35,744 bases of DNA, from assembly GCF_000308595.1 (NCBI RefSeq), contig NZ_BAGA01000023.1:1-35744 (forward strand), in the 5' to 3' direction. Both the position numbers and the translations under genes were made by a program. The notes beneath the pieces were generated by a model that ran no database searches, had not been told where the DNA came from, and was given only the letters and a program-made list of their open reading frames with translations. Numbering within the stretch: the first letter of the stretch is position 1; each line of letters starts with the position of its first letter. Of the stretch, positions 25,475-33,348 are shown one piece after another. This DNA is from Nocardia higoensis NBRC 100133 (lineage in GTDB: Bacteria > Actinomycetota > Actinomycetes > Mycobacteriales > Mycobacteriaceae).

Positions 25475-26166
25475 CCGGGATCGAGCGCGATCGCCCCGCC
25501 GGTCCGGTCGCGCAGTTGCCGGGCCGTGCGCCCGACGTATCGCCGCAGCGCGCGGGCGAGATGCGGCTCGTCGTAGTACCCGAGCTTGTCGATCACCTCG
25601 CCCGGAGTCTCGCCCGAGGTCAGCAGGACGGCGGCGGTGCGGGCCCGCCCGATCTGCCGGACCGCGCCCTGTGTGAGTCCGGTCGCCGCGCGGAACCGGC
25701 GCTCCAGCGTCCGCCCCGTCACCTCCGGCGCCGCGCCTCGAAGCGTCGCCGCCACCACCGGATCCCGAACCACGACGCCTTCGCGGACGAGCCGTTCGAC
25801 CAGCGTCTCCGCGTCGTCCGGTCGCGGTGTCTCCCGATAGGCGCCGTCGAACCAGAAGCGCCGCCCGGTCACATCCGGCAGCGTGATCCCGCCGTCGACC
25901 AGCGTTGCCGTGGCGACCGCGCGCAACGACGTCCCGACCGCGAACTGGATTCCCACGAATTGCGCGCCCTCGGGCACAGGCGCGGTCGCGGTGCGGCTCT
26001 CCGGCCCGGTCACCGCCGCATACGGCCGCCCCTCCTGCTCCCAGAACACCAGGCCCCAGGTCTCACTCGCGACCGAGGTCATCTCCGAGACCGCCGCGCT
26101 GCGGCACGTCCACACCGACTGCACCCACGGCGAATCCGATTCGCGTGTTCCGAAAAGCAGTCCCAT
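25456..26166 (-). CDS. AraC-family transcriptional regulator
   Basis: A 236-residue protein. The N-terminal about 130 residues form a cupin-like sensor region (SWxx-type beta strands such as TWGLVFWEQEG). The C-terminal AraC/XylS double helix-turn-helix includes VTGRTLERRFRAATGLTQGAVRQIGRARTAA (in parts, about 147-180) and PGEVIDKLGYYDEPHLARALRRYVG, the second helix-turn-helix with the usual Gly-Tyr and Pro-x-H. It probably senses a small ligand and controls nearby genes, most likely the convergent reductase. ATG 26166 marks the family-like beginning; the longer upstream frame is not needed. Confidence 0.9.
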   Translation of the reverse strand: MGLLFGTRESDSPWVQSVWTCRSAAVSEMTSVASETWGLVFWEQEGRPYAAVTGPESRTATAPVPEGAQFVGIQFAVGTSLRAVATATLVDGGITLPDVTGRRFWFDGAYRETPRPDDAETLVERLVREGVVVRDPVVAATLRGAAPEVTGRTLERRFRAATGLTQGAVRQIGRARTAAVLLTSGETPGEVIDKLGYYDEPHLARALRRYVGRTARQLRDRTGGAIALDPGQRTTS

Positions 26167-26282
26167 AGCCGGGATGGTAGGCCCGCACACCGACAACATC
26201 CGCGCTCGAATGGACGAAACAGCTTGCAGCTGGAAAGATCCCACGGTTCCGCTCCGGAACACCCTCGAGAGAAAGACGTTCG

Positions 26283-26708
26283 ATGAGATTGATGGGTAAG
26301 GTCGGCTTCGCCGTGGCGGTGACCAGCCTTGCGGTGGGATCGGTGCTCGGCGCGGGGTCGGCCGACGCGGCCGGTTTGCACGCGGCGATCGCGATCAGCG
26401 GCGACAGGTGGACCTACGGCCTGAGTGTCGACGCGGCGAGCTTCGACGAGGCGCGCGACCTGGCGATCGCCGACTGCGGTGGCGGCGACTGCGCGGTGGC
26501 CGCCGCCTGGGCGAACGGCTGCGGCGCGATCATCGAGAGCCGTGAGGGCGTGGCCGTGGCGTCCGGCCCGAACCGGGCCGAGGCCGAACGCGCCGCCTAC
26601 CAGCGGCTCTCCGAGGTCACCCCGACGGCGCAGCTGGCCAATGTCGGCTCCGCCAATCTGAGCGGCGCGCGCATCATCGATGTCGTGTGCACGAGCAACG
26701 CTCGCTGA
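26283..26708 (+). CDS. Secreted DUF4189 protein
   Basis: A 141-residue protein with a signal peptide (predicted cut after GSADA at residue 29) and one DUF4189 domain: LHAAIAISGDRWTYGLSVD, repeated Ala-x-x-A-x-x-x-C turns (Cys65, Cys70, Cys80) and a final Cys136, likely forming two disulfides. DUF4189 domains are common in exported actinobacterial and proteobacterial proteins; function unknown. ATG 26283 follows GAGAGAAAG. It stands alone, divergent from the AraC-type gene (116-base gap). Confidence 0.9.
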   Translation: MRLMGKVGFAVAVTSLAVGSVLGAGSADAAGLHAAIAISGDRWTYGLSVDAASFDEARDLAIADCGGGDCAVAAAWANGCGAIIESREGVAVASGPNRAEAERAAYQRLSEVTPTAQLANVGSANLSGARIIDVVCTSNAR

Positions 26709-26866
26709 TGCGCCCGTGAAATACGGACCGGGTCCTGCCGGGCTCGGTCCCTCGCCGGCCCCGACGCTGCCGGACGACCGCGATCCAGGCGCGCCCCGGG
26801 CGGTGCAGTGGTGACGGTATCGGCAATGTTGTTGCGCACAAGGGCTTCACCGGGAACGAGTCACAC

Positions 26867-27493
26867 GTGCCTGTCGGTGTGCGGTGGCACGATGCGGGTG
26901 TGGGTGACTTCTTCGAACGGATAGTCGACGTCGAGGTCGGCGCGGACGATGCGGGCGCACTGGCCGGGCAGATGATCGACTGGATGGTGTCGCAGGGCAG
27001 ATTGTCCCGCGAGACCTCGCCGGAGGGGATGTACAGCCGCCATGCCGACGAAGGCTATGTGGCCGGAGTCGAGTGGCGGCAGATCACTCAGGAGTGGGGC
27101 GAGGACTGGAAACCGGGTCCGGTCGCGGTCGTCGTCGGCAGGCACGCCCACTATCCGGGGCAGGGCGAAGTCGCACCGGCGGCGGCGCACTGCCCGCACT
27201 GCCGGGCCGCGACCGTGATCATCGACTACCCGCAGCGATGGGAACCGTATCGCGCTGTCTGGCAACCATTTTCGGACGCGATCGACAGGTGGCAGGCATC
27301 CGGCGCCGGCGCGGCGACCTGTGTCTCCTGCGGCGCCGCGAGCCCGGTCGCGACCTGGCGTTGGGCCGATGATTTCGCCCTCGGGTCCCTCGCGTTCGAT
27401 TTCTGGGGCTGGCCGCCGCTCACCGAGGAGTTCGTCGCCGAATTCGGTGCCCGGCTCGGACATCGATTCGTGCACCACACCGGCAAGTTCTGA
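26867..27493 (+). CDS. Conserved protein with zinc-ribbon Cys pairs, unknown function
   Basis: A 208-residue protein (or 197 if started at GTG 26900, where GDFFERIVDVEV begins the family-like part). Two CxxC knuckles, Cys109/Cys112 (HCPHC) and Cys152/Cys155 (CVSCG), are about 40 residues apart and should bind zinc. Trp-rich segments (VEWRQITQEWGEDWKPG, FDFWGWPP) surround them. Similar standalone proteins exist in Streptomyces and Nocardia without known role. It has no signal or membrane segment and no obvious operon partner. Confidence 0.75.
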   Translation: MPVGVRWHDAGVGDFFERIVDVEVGADDAGALAGQMIDWMVSQGRLSRETSPEGMYSRHADEGYVAGVEWRQITQEWGEDWKPGPVAVVVGRHAHYPGQGEVAPAAAHCPHCRAATVIIDYPQRWEPYRAVWQPFSDAIDRWQASGAGAATCVSCGAASPVATWRWADDFALGSLAFDFWGWPPLTEEFVAEFGARLGHRFVHHTGKF

Positions 27494-27775
27494 CGTACTC
27501 GGCGCAATCGGACGTCAGGATTTCGATTCGGAGCACGAACTCACTCGCATACTCGTCGGTAAACATTTCGCGTATTTCCGCGCCGGACCGCCTGCGGCCG
27601 AAAAACCGGCTATGCGGTCGATCTATTGTCGCAGAACAAGACTCGTCCGCGTGCGACGCCGGCGGCTCGAGTTGATTCGGTGGCGAATATCGGATAGAAC
27701 TTGGCCATTGCAATTCGCAACTTCGAACATCCCGCACGCCAAAGGTTTTCGCGTGCGGTCGGGAGGATGAAAATC

Positions 27776-28213
27776 ATGCGTAGGACTATCGGACGCTTCG
27801 GAATCAAGGGTCTCGTCGCGGCTTTGCCGCTCGCGGTCGCGGTGACCTTCGCCGGCACCGGAGCGGCTTCTGCCGAGGCTGTGGCCCCGCAGTCGGTCGC
27901 CGTCATCCAGATGGCGGCGGCTCAGGAGGCGCCGATCGAGGCCACGACGGTGACGCCCGAAATCGTGCAGCCCATCGCGGAAGTGGGGGATATCGCCACG
28001 AATCCGAATGCGGCCAACTCCGATCCGATGGCCAACGGCGCTGCGGCCGGCGCGGTCGTCGGAGGCGCCGTCGGGATTGTCGCCTGTGCGGTGACTCTTG
28101 TCGGTCTTCCGCTCGTTCCGCTCTGCGCCCTCGGCCCCGCGCTCCAGGGTGCATTGGTCGGCTTGATCGTCGGCGCGATCGCCCCGGAACTCGTTCCGCA
28201 GGTCCTGCCCTGA
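27776..28213 (+). CDS. Secreted/membrane glycine-zipper protein, unknown function
   Basis: A 145-residue protein. A signal peptide (residues 1-33, cut after GAASA) is followed by a polar region rich in Ala, Thr and Glu and then a hydrophobic C-terminal half (about 88-136) with glycine-zipper spacing (GAAAGAVVGGAVG, and LVGLIVGAIAP) and two cysteines (Cys104, Cys117). ATG 27776 is 9 bases after GGAGG, favouring it over ATG 27767. The design repeats that of the protein at 10561-11211: export signal, short soluble part, Gly-rich membrane hairpin. Upstream DNA (27494-27775) is AT-richer than average, suggesting its own promoter. Confidence 0.8.
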   Translation: MRRTIGRFGIKGLVAALPLAVAVTFAGTGAASAEAVAPQSVAVIQMAAAQEAPIEATTVTPEIVQPIAEVGDIATNPNAANSDPMANGAAAGAVVGGAVGIVACAVTLVGLPLVPLCALGPALQGALVGLIVGAIAPELVPQVLP

Positions 28214-28233
28214 TCTCTCCGGGGTGAATGATT

Positions 28234-28269
28234 CGCGTTCTCCGGTGAGTTCGGATACCGGAGAACGCG
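28234..28269 (+). terminator. Hairpin terminator after the glycine-zipper gene
   Basis: A perfect 13-bp inverted repeat (arms 28234-28246 and 28257-28269, 10-base loop) starts 20 bases after the stop codon, with a short T-run (CTTTTG) about 10 bases beyond. Confidence 0.85.
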
Positions 28270-28373
28270 AGGGCGCCGCTTTTGTCGCCGGACGAATGCC
28301 TCGGCGGCAGAGATTACGGCGTTCGGAATTCGGCGCGCATTTCTGGAGGAAGATCGTCGATGGGACCGATGGG

Positions 28374-30140
28374 TCAGAGCGCCCGTTTCAGCCCGACGTG
28401 ATCATTGGCGTACCCCAGCCGCGCGTAGAAGGCGTGCGCCCGCTCGCGAACCCGGTCCGTGGTGACCTGCGCGAGCGTCGCGCCCCGGTGCCTGCCGTGG
28501 GCGTGCGCCCATTCCAGCATCGCGGTTCCGATGCCCTGGGAGCGTTCCGCGGCGGCGACCCGGACCCCTTCGATCTGGAGGCGGGTGGTGCCGCCGCGGG
28601 ACAGTCCCGGAATGATGGTGAGCTGCATGGTGCCGACGATCCGGTCGCCCTCGTCGCGGACCACGGCAAGATAGTGCGAGGGGTCCCTGGTGACGGCGTC
28701 GTAGGCTTCCTCGTAGCGGGCGATCTCGGAAACCTCACGGGCACGGCTGATCTCGTCGTCGGAGAGCAGTGCGACCAGCGCGGGCACGTCGGCACGCGCC
28801 GCCCGCTGCACACGATAGGTCCGGTCGCCGAGGCGCAGCAGGCCACCGACCGAGGCCCGCGCCCGTGACTGCAACCGGGCGATCACTGTGTCCAGCCAGG
28901 CGCCGACGTGCCGCCGGGCCTCGGGCGTGTCCGGGTACCGGCAGCGCAGGTGCAGTCCCGCCTCGTCGAAGATGAACCAGAGCATCACACCGTCGGTGCG
29001 GATCGTCGCGCCGACGTAATGCGCCTCCAACCCGGTCGCGTCGACGCGCACCGGCAACCGGCGCAGGTCCAGCCACGAAATAGCGAACATCCCCGGCGCC
29101 TCGGGCATCCCACCCCACGGACGCAGGATGTCCTCCAGCGGCCAGGACCCCATCCGGACGGCCTCCTTCACCGCTTCCGCGCTGGCACGGGGGTCGGGGT
29201 CGGCCGACTCGAGCACCGAGTTGGTGATGAACCACCCGACCGAGTCGTGCCAGGTCGCGTCGTACCGGCTGTGCACGGGAAAGACGGCCCGCAGCGCCGT
29301 GCCGGCCAATTCGCCGGTCACCTCGGTCATCGCCCCCACCACCAGGGCCAGCGTCGAGACGCCGTCGTCGCGGGCCTGCGCCGAGAACGCGGCGCTGTCG
29401 TCGACGTCGAGGACGTCGCGCACCTCCACGCGCTCCTCGTGCAGGGCCGCCGCACCCAGCGACAGCGGGAACCGCGGCATCACACCGCCGCTGCTCGCCA
29501 GCACCTCGGCCCACCGGCGGTGCACCTCGGCGGGCGCGGCGGGCCGGTCCCGCAGCGCGCGGGTGTGCTCCGCGAAGGCCGGGACGGGCGGTAACGACGG
29601 CGACCGGCCCTCCTGCACCGCGGCCAGCGCGACGAGCAGGTCGCGCGCGATCACCAGCATCGACCACATGTCGACGTGCGAGTGGTCGGCGGCGACCACC
29701 ACCGTCGGCCCCACCGCGGTCTCGAGCACACACAGCCGATGCGACGGGCGCCCGTACGGCGAACAAGCCCGGTCGAGCACAGTCCGCAGCGCGTCGTTGA
29801 CCGCCTGCCCCGGAGCGATCTCGTGCTCGACCCACTCGCCGGGCAGGATCTCGACCTCGTGCAGCCGCGGCTCGCCGTCCTCGCCCGGGACGAAGATCGA
29901 CCGCAGCGTGCCGTGCCGCTGGATGACCGCAAGCCAGGCGGTCGCGAGGTCGCCGGACGGAACCGGCGCGGAAAGCTTGAAGGACAACGCCATCCAGGAT
30001 CCCGCCCGGTCGCCCGCAGCGACGTGGCGGCGTTGGTCGAAGGACACGGGGAGCGAACGGCCCACTCTCCCCGGGGTGACGTCGTAGCCCAGCAAGCGGC
30101 CGAACGGCAGGCGCAGATGCGCGACATTGGTCAGCCGCAT
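28374..30140 (-). CDS. Condensation-domain acyltransferase fused to a GNAT acetyltransferase
   Basis: A 588-residue two-domain protein. Residues about 1-425 form an NRPS-like condensation/PapA fold: LPVSFDQRRHV and RHGTLRSIF near the start, the active-site region as ADHSHVDMW (151-159; His153 and Asp157 match the HxxxD of HHxxxDG, with the first His replaced by Asp) and the DFGxF-like VGWFITN (301-307). Residues about 440-588 form a GNAT domain with the acetyl-CoA loop RSQGIG (533-538) and a final FYARLGY. No carrier protein or adenylation domain is nearby, so it probably acylates a free substrate. ATG 30140 is divergent from the hydrolase at 30219. Confidence 0.88.
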   Translation of the reverse strand: MRLTNVAHLRLPFGRLLGYDVTPGRVGRSLPVSFDQRRHVAAGDRAGSWMALSFKLSAPVPSGDLATAWLAVIQRHGTLRSIFVPGEDGEPRLHEVEILPGEWVEHEIAPGQAVNDALRTVLDRACSPYGRPSHRLCVLETAVGPTVVVAADHSHVDMWSMLVIARDLLVALAAVQEGRSPSLPPVPAFAEHTRALRDRPAAPAEVHRRWAEVLASSGGVMPRFPLSLGAAALHEERVEVRDVLDVDDSAAFSAQARDDGVSTLALVVGAMTEVTGELAGTALRAVFPVHSRYDATWHDSVGWFITNSVLESADPDPRASAEAVKEAVRMGSWPLEDILRPWGGMPEAPGMFAISWLDLRRLPVRVDATGLEAHYVGATIRTDGVMLWFIFDEAGLHLRCRYPDTPEARRHVGAWLDTVIARLQSRARASVGGLLRLGDRTYRVQRAARADVPALVALLSDDEISRAREVSEIARYEEAYDAVTRDPSHYLAVVRDEGDRIVGTMQLTIIPGLSRGGTTRLQIEGVRVAAAERSQGIGTAMLEWAHAHGRHRGATLAQVTTDRVRERAHAFYARLGYANDHVGLKRAL

Positions 30141-30167
30141 GCGCGTATCCTAGGCTCCTTCGCCAGC

Positions 30168-30203
30168 GTCTCACCAGCGCTGTCTCACCAACCTGTCTCA
30201 CCA
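30168..30203. promoter_or_regulatory. Three direct GTCTCACCA repeats in a divergent promoter
   Basis: The 9-mer GTCTCACCA occurs exactly at 30168-30176, 30182-30190 and 30195-30203 (steps of 14 and 13 bases) in the 78 bases between two divergent starts. Spaced direct repeats of this kind can be an operator array, but they could also be a small tandem duplication. Confidence 0.5.
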
Positions 30204-30218
30204 CCACTGGAGTCACCC

Positions 30219-30998
30219 GTGCCGACTTTCCGCGTTCCCGGCGCCGACCTCGACGTGGAACTGAGCGACGAGGGCGGCCACCCCGTCGTCCAGCTCCACG
30301 GTCTCACCTCCAGCCGCCACCGCGACCGCCTGATGGACCTCGACCTCGGCCGCGGACTCAGCGGAACCCGGCTGCTGCGCTACGACGCGCGCGGCCACGG
30401 CCACTCGACGGGCCGCGCCGTCCCCGAGGACTACCGGTGGCCGGTGCTCGCCGACGACCTGCTGAAGCTGCTCGACCACTGGTTCCCCGGCGAACAGGTG
30501 CACGGCGTCGGCCCGTCGATGGGCACCGGCACCCTGCTGCACGCCGCCGTCCGCGACCCCGGCCGATTCGCCGGCCTCACCCTGCTGGTGCCCGCGACCG
30601 CCTGGGAAACCCGCGCCGCGAAGGCGGAGATCTACCTGAAGAACGCCCGCTTGATCGAAGAGCAGGGACTCGACGCCTTCCTCGGCGCCGACCTCGCCGC
30701 GCCCCGCCCGCCCGCCACCGTCGGGACCCCGGAAACCGTGCCGGACGTCGCCGAACACCTCCTGCCGTCCCTGTTCCGCGGGGCGGCGATGAGCGACCTG
30801 CCCGCCCCCGAGGCGATCGCCGCGATCGACGTGCCGACCACGGTGCTGGCCTGGATCGACGACCCCGCGCATCCGGTGTCGACCGCCGAGGCGCTGGTCG
30901 ACCTGCTGCCGAACGCCACGCTGGAGGTGGCGCACACCCCGGCCGACCTCGCCCGCTGGCCGAGCATCCTGTGCGAGGACGTCGCCCGCCACGGGTAG
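30219..30998 (+). CDS. Alpha/beta-hydrolase fold enzyme
   Basis: A 259-residue hydrolase. The first strand and oxyanion region VVQLHGLTSS is near 23-32, RYDARGHGHS at 54-63 and the nucleophile elbow GPSMG at 98-102 with Ser100. The acid is probably the Asp in WIDDPAHP and the His in VAHTPADL near the C-terminus. It resembles proline-iminopeptidase or esterase-like members without a clear substrate. GTG 30219 sits about 6 bases after TGGAG. It is divergent from the condensation-GNAT gene and probably under the same control. Confidence 0.88.
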   Translation: MPTFRVPGADLDVELSDEGGHPVVQLHGLTSSRHRDRLMDLDLGRGLSGTRLLRYDARGHGHSTGRAVPEDYRWPVLADDLLKLLDHWFPGEQVHGVGPSMGTGTLLHAAVRDPGRFAGLTLLVPATAWETRAAKAEIYLKNARLIEEQGLDAFLGADLAAPRPPATVGTPETVPDVAEHLLPSLFRGAAMSDLPAPEAIAAIDVPTTVLAWIDDPAHPVSTAEALVDLLPNATLEVAHTPADLARWPSILCEDVARHG

Positions 30999-31004
30999 GT
31001 GCGA

Positions 31005-31124
31005 AGCACTTCCGAGCTCGACCTCCATGGCGAGAACTCTGCCGTCGGAGCGCTGTATCACCAGGTCGACCTCATGGCGCAGGTGGGCGAGATGTGCTTC
31101 GGCGGCTTCGGCGTAGGTATGGAC
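31005..31124 (-). pseudogene. Fragment of a PD-(D/E)xK nuclease-like / DUF4143-type protein
   Basis: Reading leftwards, about 40 codons resemble the end of DUF4143-type ATPase proteins: AHLRHEVDLVIQRSDG then RVLAMEVE, i.e. the E-V-D ... E-V-x core of a PD-(D/E)xK fold, with the final Lys replaced by Glu. The frame has no proper start and runs into the opposite strand of the hydrolase gene, so it is a remnant. Assignment rests on this short motif only. Confidence 0.45.
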
Positions 31125-31132
31125 GCTCAGTG

Positions 31133-31285
31133 CGGACGCTCGACTTCTACGCGGATCTCTTCGATGACGATCTCGATGATGTGGCATCGAAGTTGGATGC
31201 CGCGCGGGGGAACTTCGCTACTGCGTACTCCCTGCGTACCGCGCCGGACTCGGCGACAGCAGCGAAGGAGAGGAAAACAGTCTGA
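31133..31285 (+). pseudogene. C-terminal remnant of a tyrosine integrase
   Basis: About 50 codons ending at TGA 31285 read RTLDFYADLFDDDLDDVASKLDAAR followed by a polar tail (quoted in parts across 31133-31285). This matches the extreme C-terminus of phage-type integrases, where TLxxYxHLFxDDLDxVADxLD follows the active-site tyrosine region. The catalytic core is missing upstream. It points at the 3' end of the tRNA-Arg gene 16 bases away, the classic arrangement for an element integrated at a tRNA. Confidence 0.65.
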
Positions 31286-31301
31286 GCTGCGCTTATATAT
31301 G

Positions 31302-31374
31302 TGCCCTCGGCAGGATTCGAACCTGCGACACCCGCTTTAGGAGAGCGGTGCTCTATCCCCTGAGCTACGAAGGC
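31302..31374 (-). tRNA. tRNA-Arg (anticodon CCT)
   Basis: A complete 73-base cloverleaf on the minus strand. The acceptor stem GCCTTCG pairs with CGAGGGC (one G-U), the D arm holds GCTC...GAGC, and the anticodon stem CCGCT/AGCGG carries loop CTCCTAA with anticodon CCT. The T arm is GCAGG-TTCGAAT-CCTGC, and the discriminator base is A, with no encoded CCA. It reads AGG arginine codons. Its 3' end faces the integrase remnant. Confidence 0.95.
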
Positions 31375-31434
31375 CGGTATGGACGAGGCAGAGTCTACCG
31401 GGTCCGGCCGCCGGGAGCCGAATTGTCCCGGGAC

Positions 31435-31464
31435 GAGCCCGGCGGCCGTGGGACCGCCGGGCTC
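31435..31464 (-). terminator. Hairpin terminator after the acyl-CoA synthetase gene
   Basis: A perfect 11-bp inverted repeat (arms 31435-31445 and 31454-31464, 8-base loop) lies 9 bases past the minus-strand stop at 31473. There is no T-run. Confidence 0.6.
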
Positions 31465-31472
31465 GGAGCGGG

Positions 31473-33110
31473 TCAGTCGAGGGTGACGACGTCCAGCTCA
31501 CCGTCGGCGTAGCGGGTGCGTAGCTGCTTCTTGTCGAACTTGCCGACGCTGGTCTTGGGGACCTCGTCGACGAAGGTCCAGCGCTCGGGCAGCTGCCACT
31601 TGGCGAACTTGTCGGCGAGGAAGTCGCGCAGTTCGGCGGGGGTGGCGGTGGCGCCGTCGGCGAGGACGATGGCGACCAGGGGGCGCTCGTCCCACTTCTC
31701 GTCGGGGACGCCGATGACGGAGGCCTCGGCCACGGCGGGGTGGCCCATGACGGCGTTCTCCAGGTCGACCGAGGAGATCCATTCGCCGCCGGACTTGATG
31801 ACGTCCTTGGAGCGGTCGACGAGGGTGAGGTAGCCGTTGGGGGTGATCTTGCCGACGTCGCCGGTGCGCAGCCAGCCGTCGTCGAACTTGTCGGGGTCGA
31901 CCTGGGCGCCGTCGGGGGAGTAGTAGGAGCCGGTGATCCAGGGGCCGCGGACCTGCAGTTCGCCGAGGGACTTGCCGTCGTTGGGGACGATCTCGCCGTC
32001 GTCGCCGACGAGGCGGGCCTGCACGGCGGCGGGGAAGCGGCCCTGGGTGTAGCGGTATTCCCATTCCTCTTCGCCGGTGACGCCCGCGGGCGGGTTGGCG
32101 ACCGAGCCGAGCGGGGAGGTCTCGGTCATGCCCCAGGCGTGCAGGACGCGCACGCCGTGCTTCTCCTGGAACGCGCGCATCATCGACGGCGGGACGGCCG
32201 AGCCGCCGACCACCGCGGTGCGCAGGTGGGAGACGTCCTGGGGGTGTGCCTCCAGCGCGGCGAGCACCCCGCCCCAGATGGTGGGCACGGCGGCGGCGAA
32301 GGTGGGCTTCTGGTCGGCCATCATCTCCAGCAGCGGGCCGGGCTGCAGGAAGCGGTCGGGCATGAGCATGTTCGCGCCGGACATCAGCGCGGCATAGGGC
32401 ATGCCCCAGGCGTTGGCGTGGAAGAGCGGAACGATGGACAGCACATTGTCGGTGCCGCTCAGGCCCATGCTCATCGGGGTCAGCACCTGGATGGCGTGCA
32501 ACCAGTTGGAGCGGTGCGAGTAGACGACGCCCTTCGGGTCGCCGGTGGTGCCGGAGGTGTAACACATGGCGGCGGCTTCGCGCTCGTCGATCACCGGGTA
32601 GTCGTAGGTGTCGGGCTGCGCGTCGAGCAGTTCGGTATAGGAGTGCACGGTCACGCCCTCGGGGGCGGTGAGTTCGCCGGCGTCGCCGTTGGCCACGATG
32701 ACATGGCGCACGGTCTTCATGTTCGGCAGCAGCTGGGAGAACAGCGGCAGCAGCGAACCGTCGACGATGACGACCTGGTCCTCGGCGTGATTGGCCACGT
32801 AGACCAGCTGCTCGGGGAACAGGCGGATGTTGAGTGCGTGCAGGACGGCGCCCATGGCGGGCACGCCGATGTAGGCGACCATGTGCTCGGTGTTGTTCCA
32901 CATGAAGGTACCGACGCGGTCGCCGCGGCCGATGCCGAGGCCGGTGAGGGCGTTCGCCAGTTGAGCAGCCTGGGCGCCGAGCTCGCGGTAGGTGATGGTG
33001 CGCACGCCGGTGCCGGTCCAGGTGGAGACGGTGCTGTCGCCCTGGAAGGTCGACGCGTATCGGAGCAGTGTCGTCAGCGACAGCGGCTCGTCCTGCATGG
33101 TGCTCAACAT
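31473..33110 (-). CDS. Fatty acyl-CoA synthetase (AMP-forming)
   Basis: A 545-residue ANL-superfamily ligase. The AMP-binding loop [11 protein letters not shown] is at 184-194, followed by the [12 protein letters not shown] motif, the hinge region [10 protein letters not shown] and [13 protein letters not shown], and the C-terminal lysine in [12 protein letters not shown]. It activates a carboxylic acid with ATP and joins it to CoA; sequence resembles medium/long-chain FadD-type enzymes, but exact chain length cannot be read. ATG 33110 lies about 10 bases after AGGAG; ATG 33098 is an alternative. Monocistronic, divergent from the BVMO gene with a 238-base gap. Confidence 0.94.
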   Translation of the reverse strand: MLSTMQDEPLSLTTLLRYASTFQGDSTVSTWTGTGVRTITYRELGAQAAQLANALTGLGIGRGDRVGTFMWNNTEHMVAYIGVPAMGAVLHALNIRLFPEQLVYVANHAEDQVVIVDGSLLPLFSQLLPNMKTVRHVIVANGDAGELTAPEGVTVHSYTELLDAQPDTYDYPVIDEREAAAMCYTSGTTGDPKGVVYSHRSNWLHAIQVLTPMSMGLSGTDNVLSIVPLFHANAWGMPYAALMSGANMLMPDRFLQPGPLLEMMADQKPTFAAAVPTIWGGVLAALEAHPQDVSHLRTAVVGGSAVPPSMMRAFQEKHGVRVLHAWGMTETSPLGSVANPPAGVTGEEEWEYRYTQGRFPAAVQARLVGDDGEIVPNDGKSLGELQVRGPWITGSYYSPDGAQVDPDKFDDGWLRTGDVGKITPNGYLTLVDRSKDVIKSGGEWISSVDLENAVMGHPAVAEASVIGVPDEKWDERPLVAIVLADGATATPAELRDFLADKFAKWQLPERWTFVDEVPKTSVGKFDKKQLRTRYADGELDVVTLD

Positions 33111-33348
33111 TTCGCGGGAACTCCTAACTAATCGGTGGCAGCTGCCCGGTCTCGTGGACAGCGATGAGCCACGTCACACCGGGATGCTACGCCCGATAAG
33201 GGTGGCCGAAGCCATAGTGGAAATGCCACCCCCGAACGGGGGTATCCGGTCCTCGAACCCGGGTCGTCGCGAGGCAACGCGCGAATAAGTGACGGCGGGG
33301 GCCGTCAGACCCCTGTCCCGTGACCGGTTCTGCGCCTAGGCTCGGGCC

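Noticed and set aside
26725..26750. Possible hairpin after the DUF4189 gene
   Set aside because: Only a 6-bp stem with a long loop and no T-run; too weak to list as a terminator.
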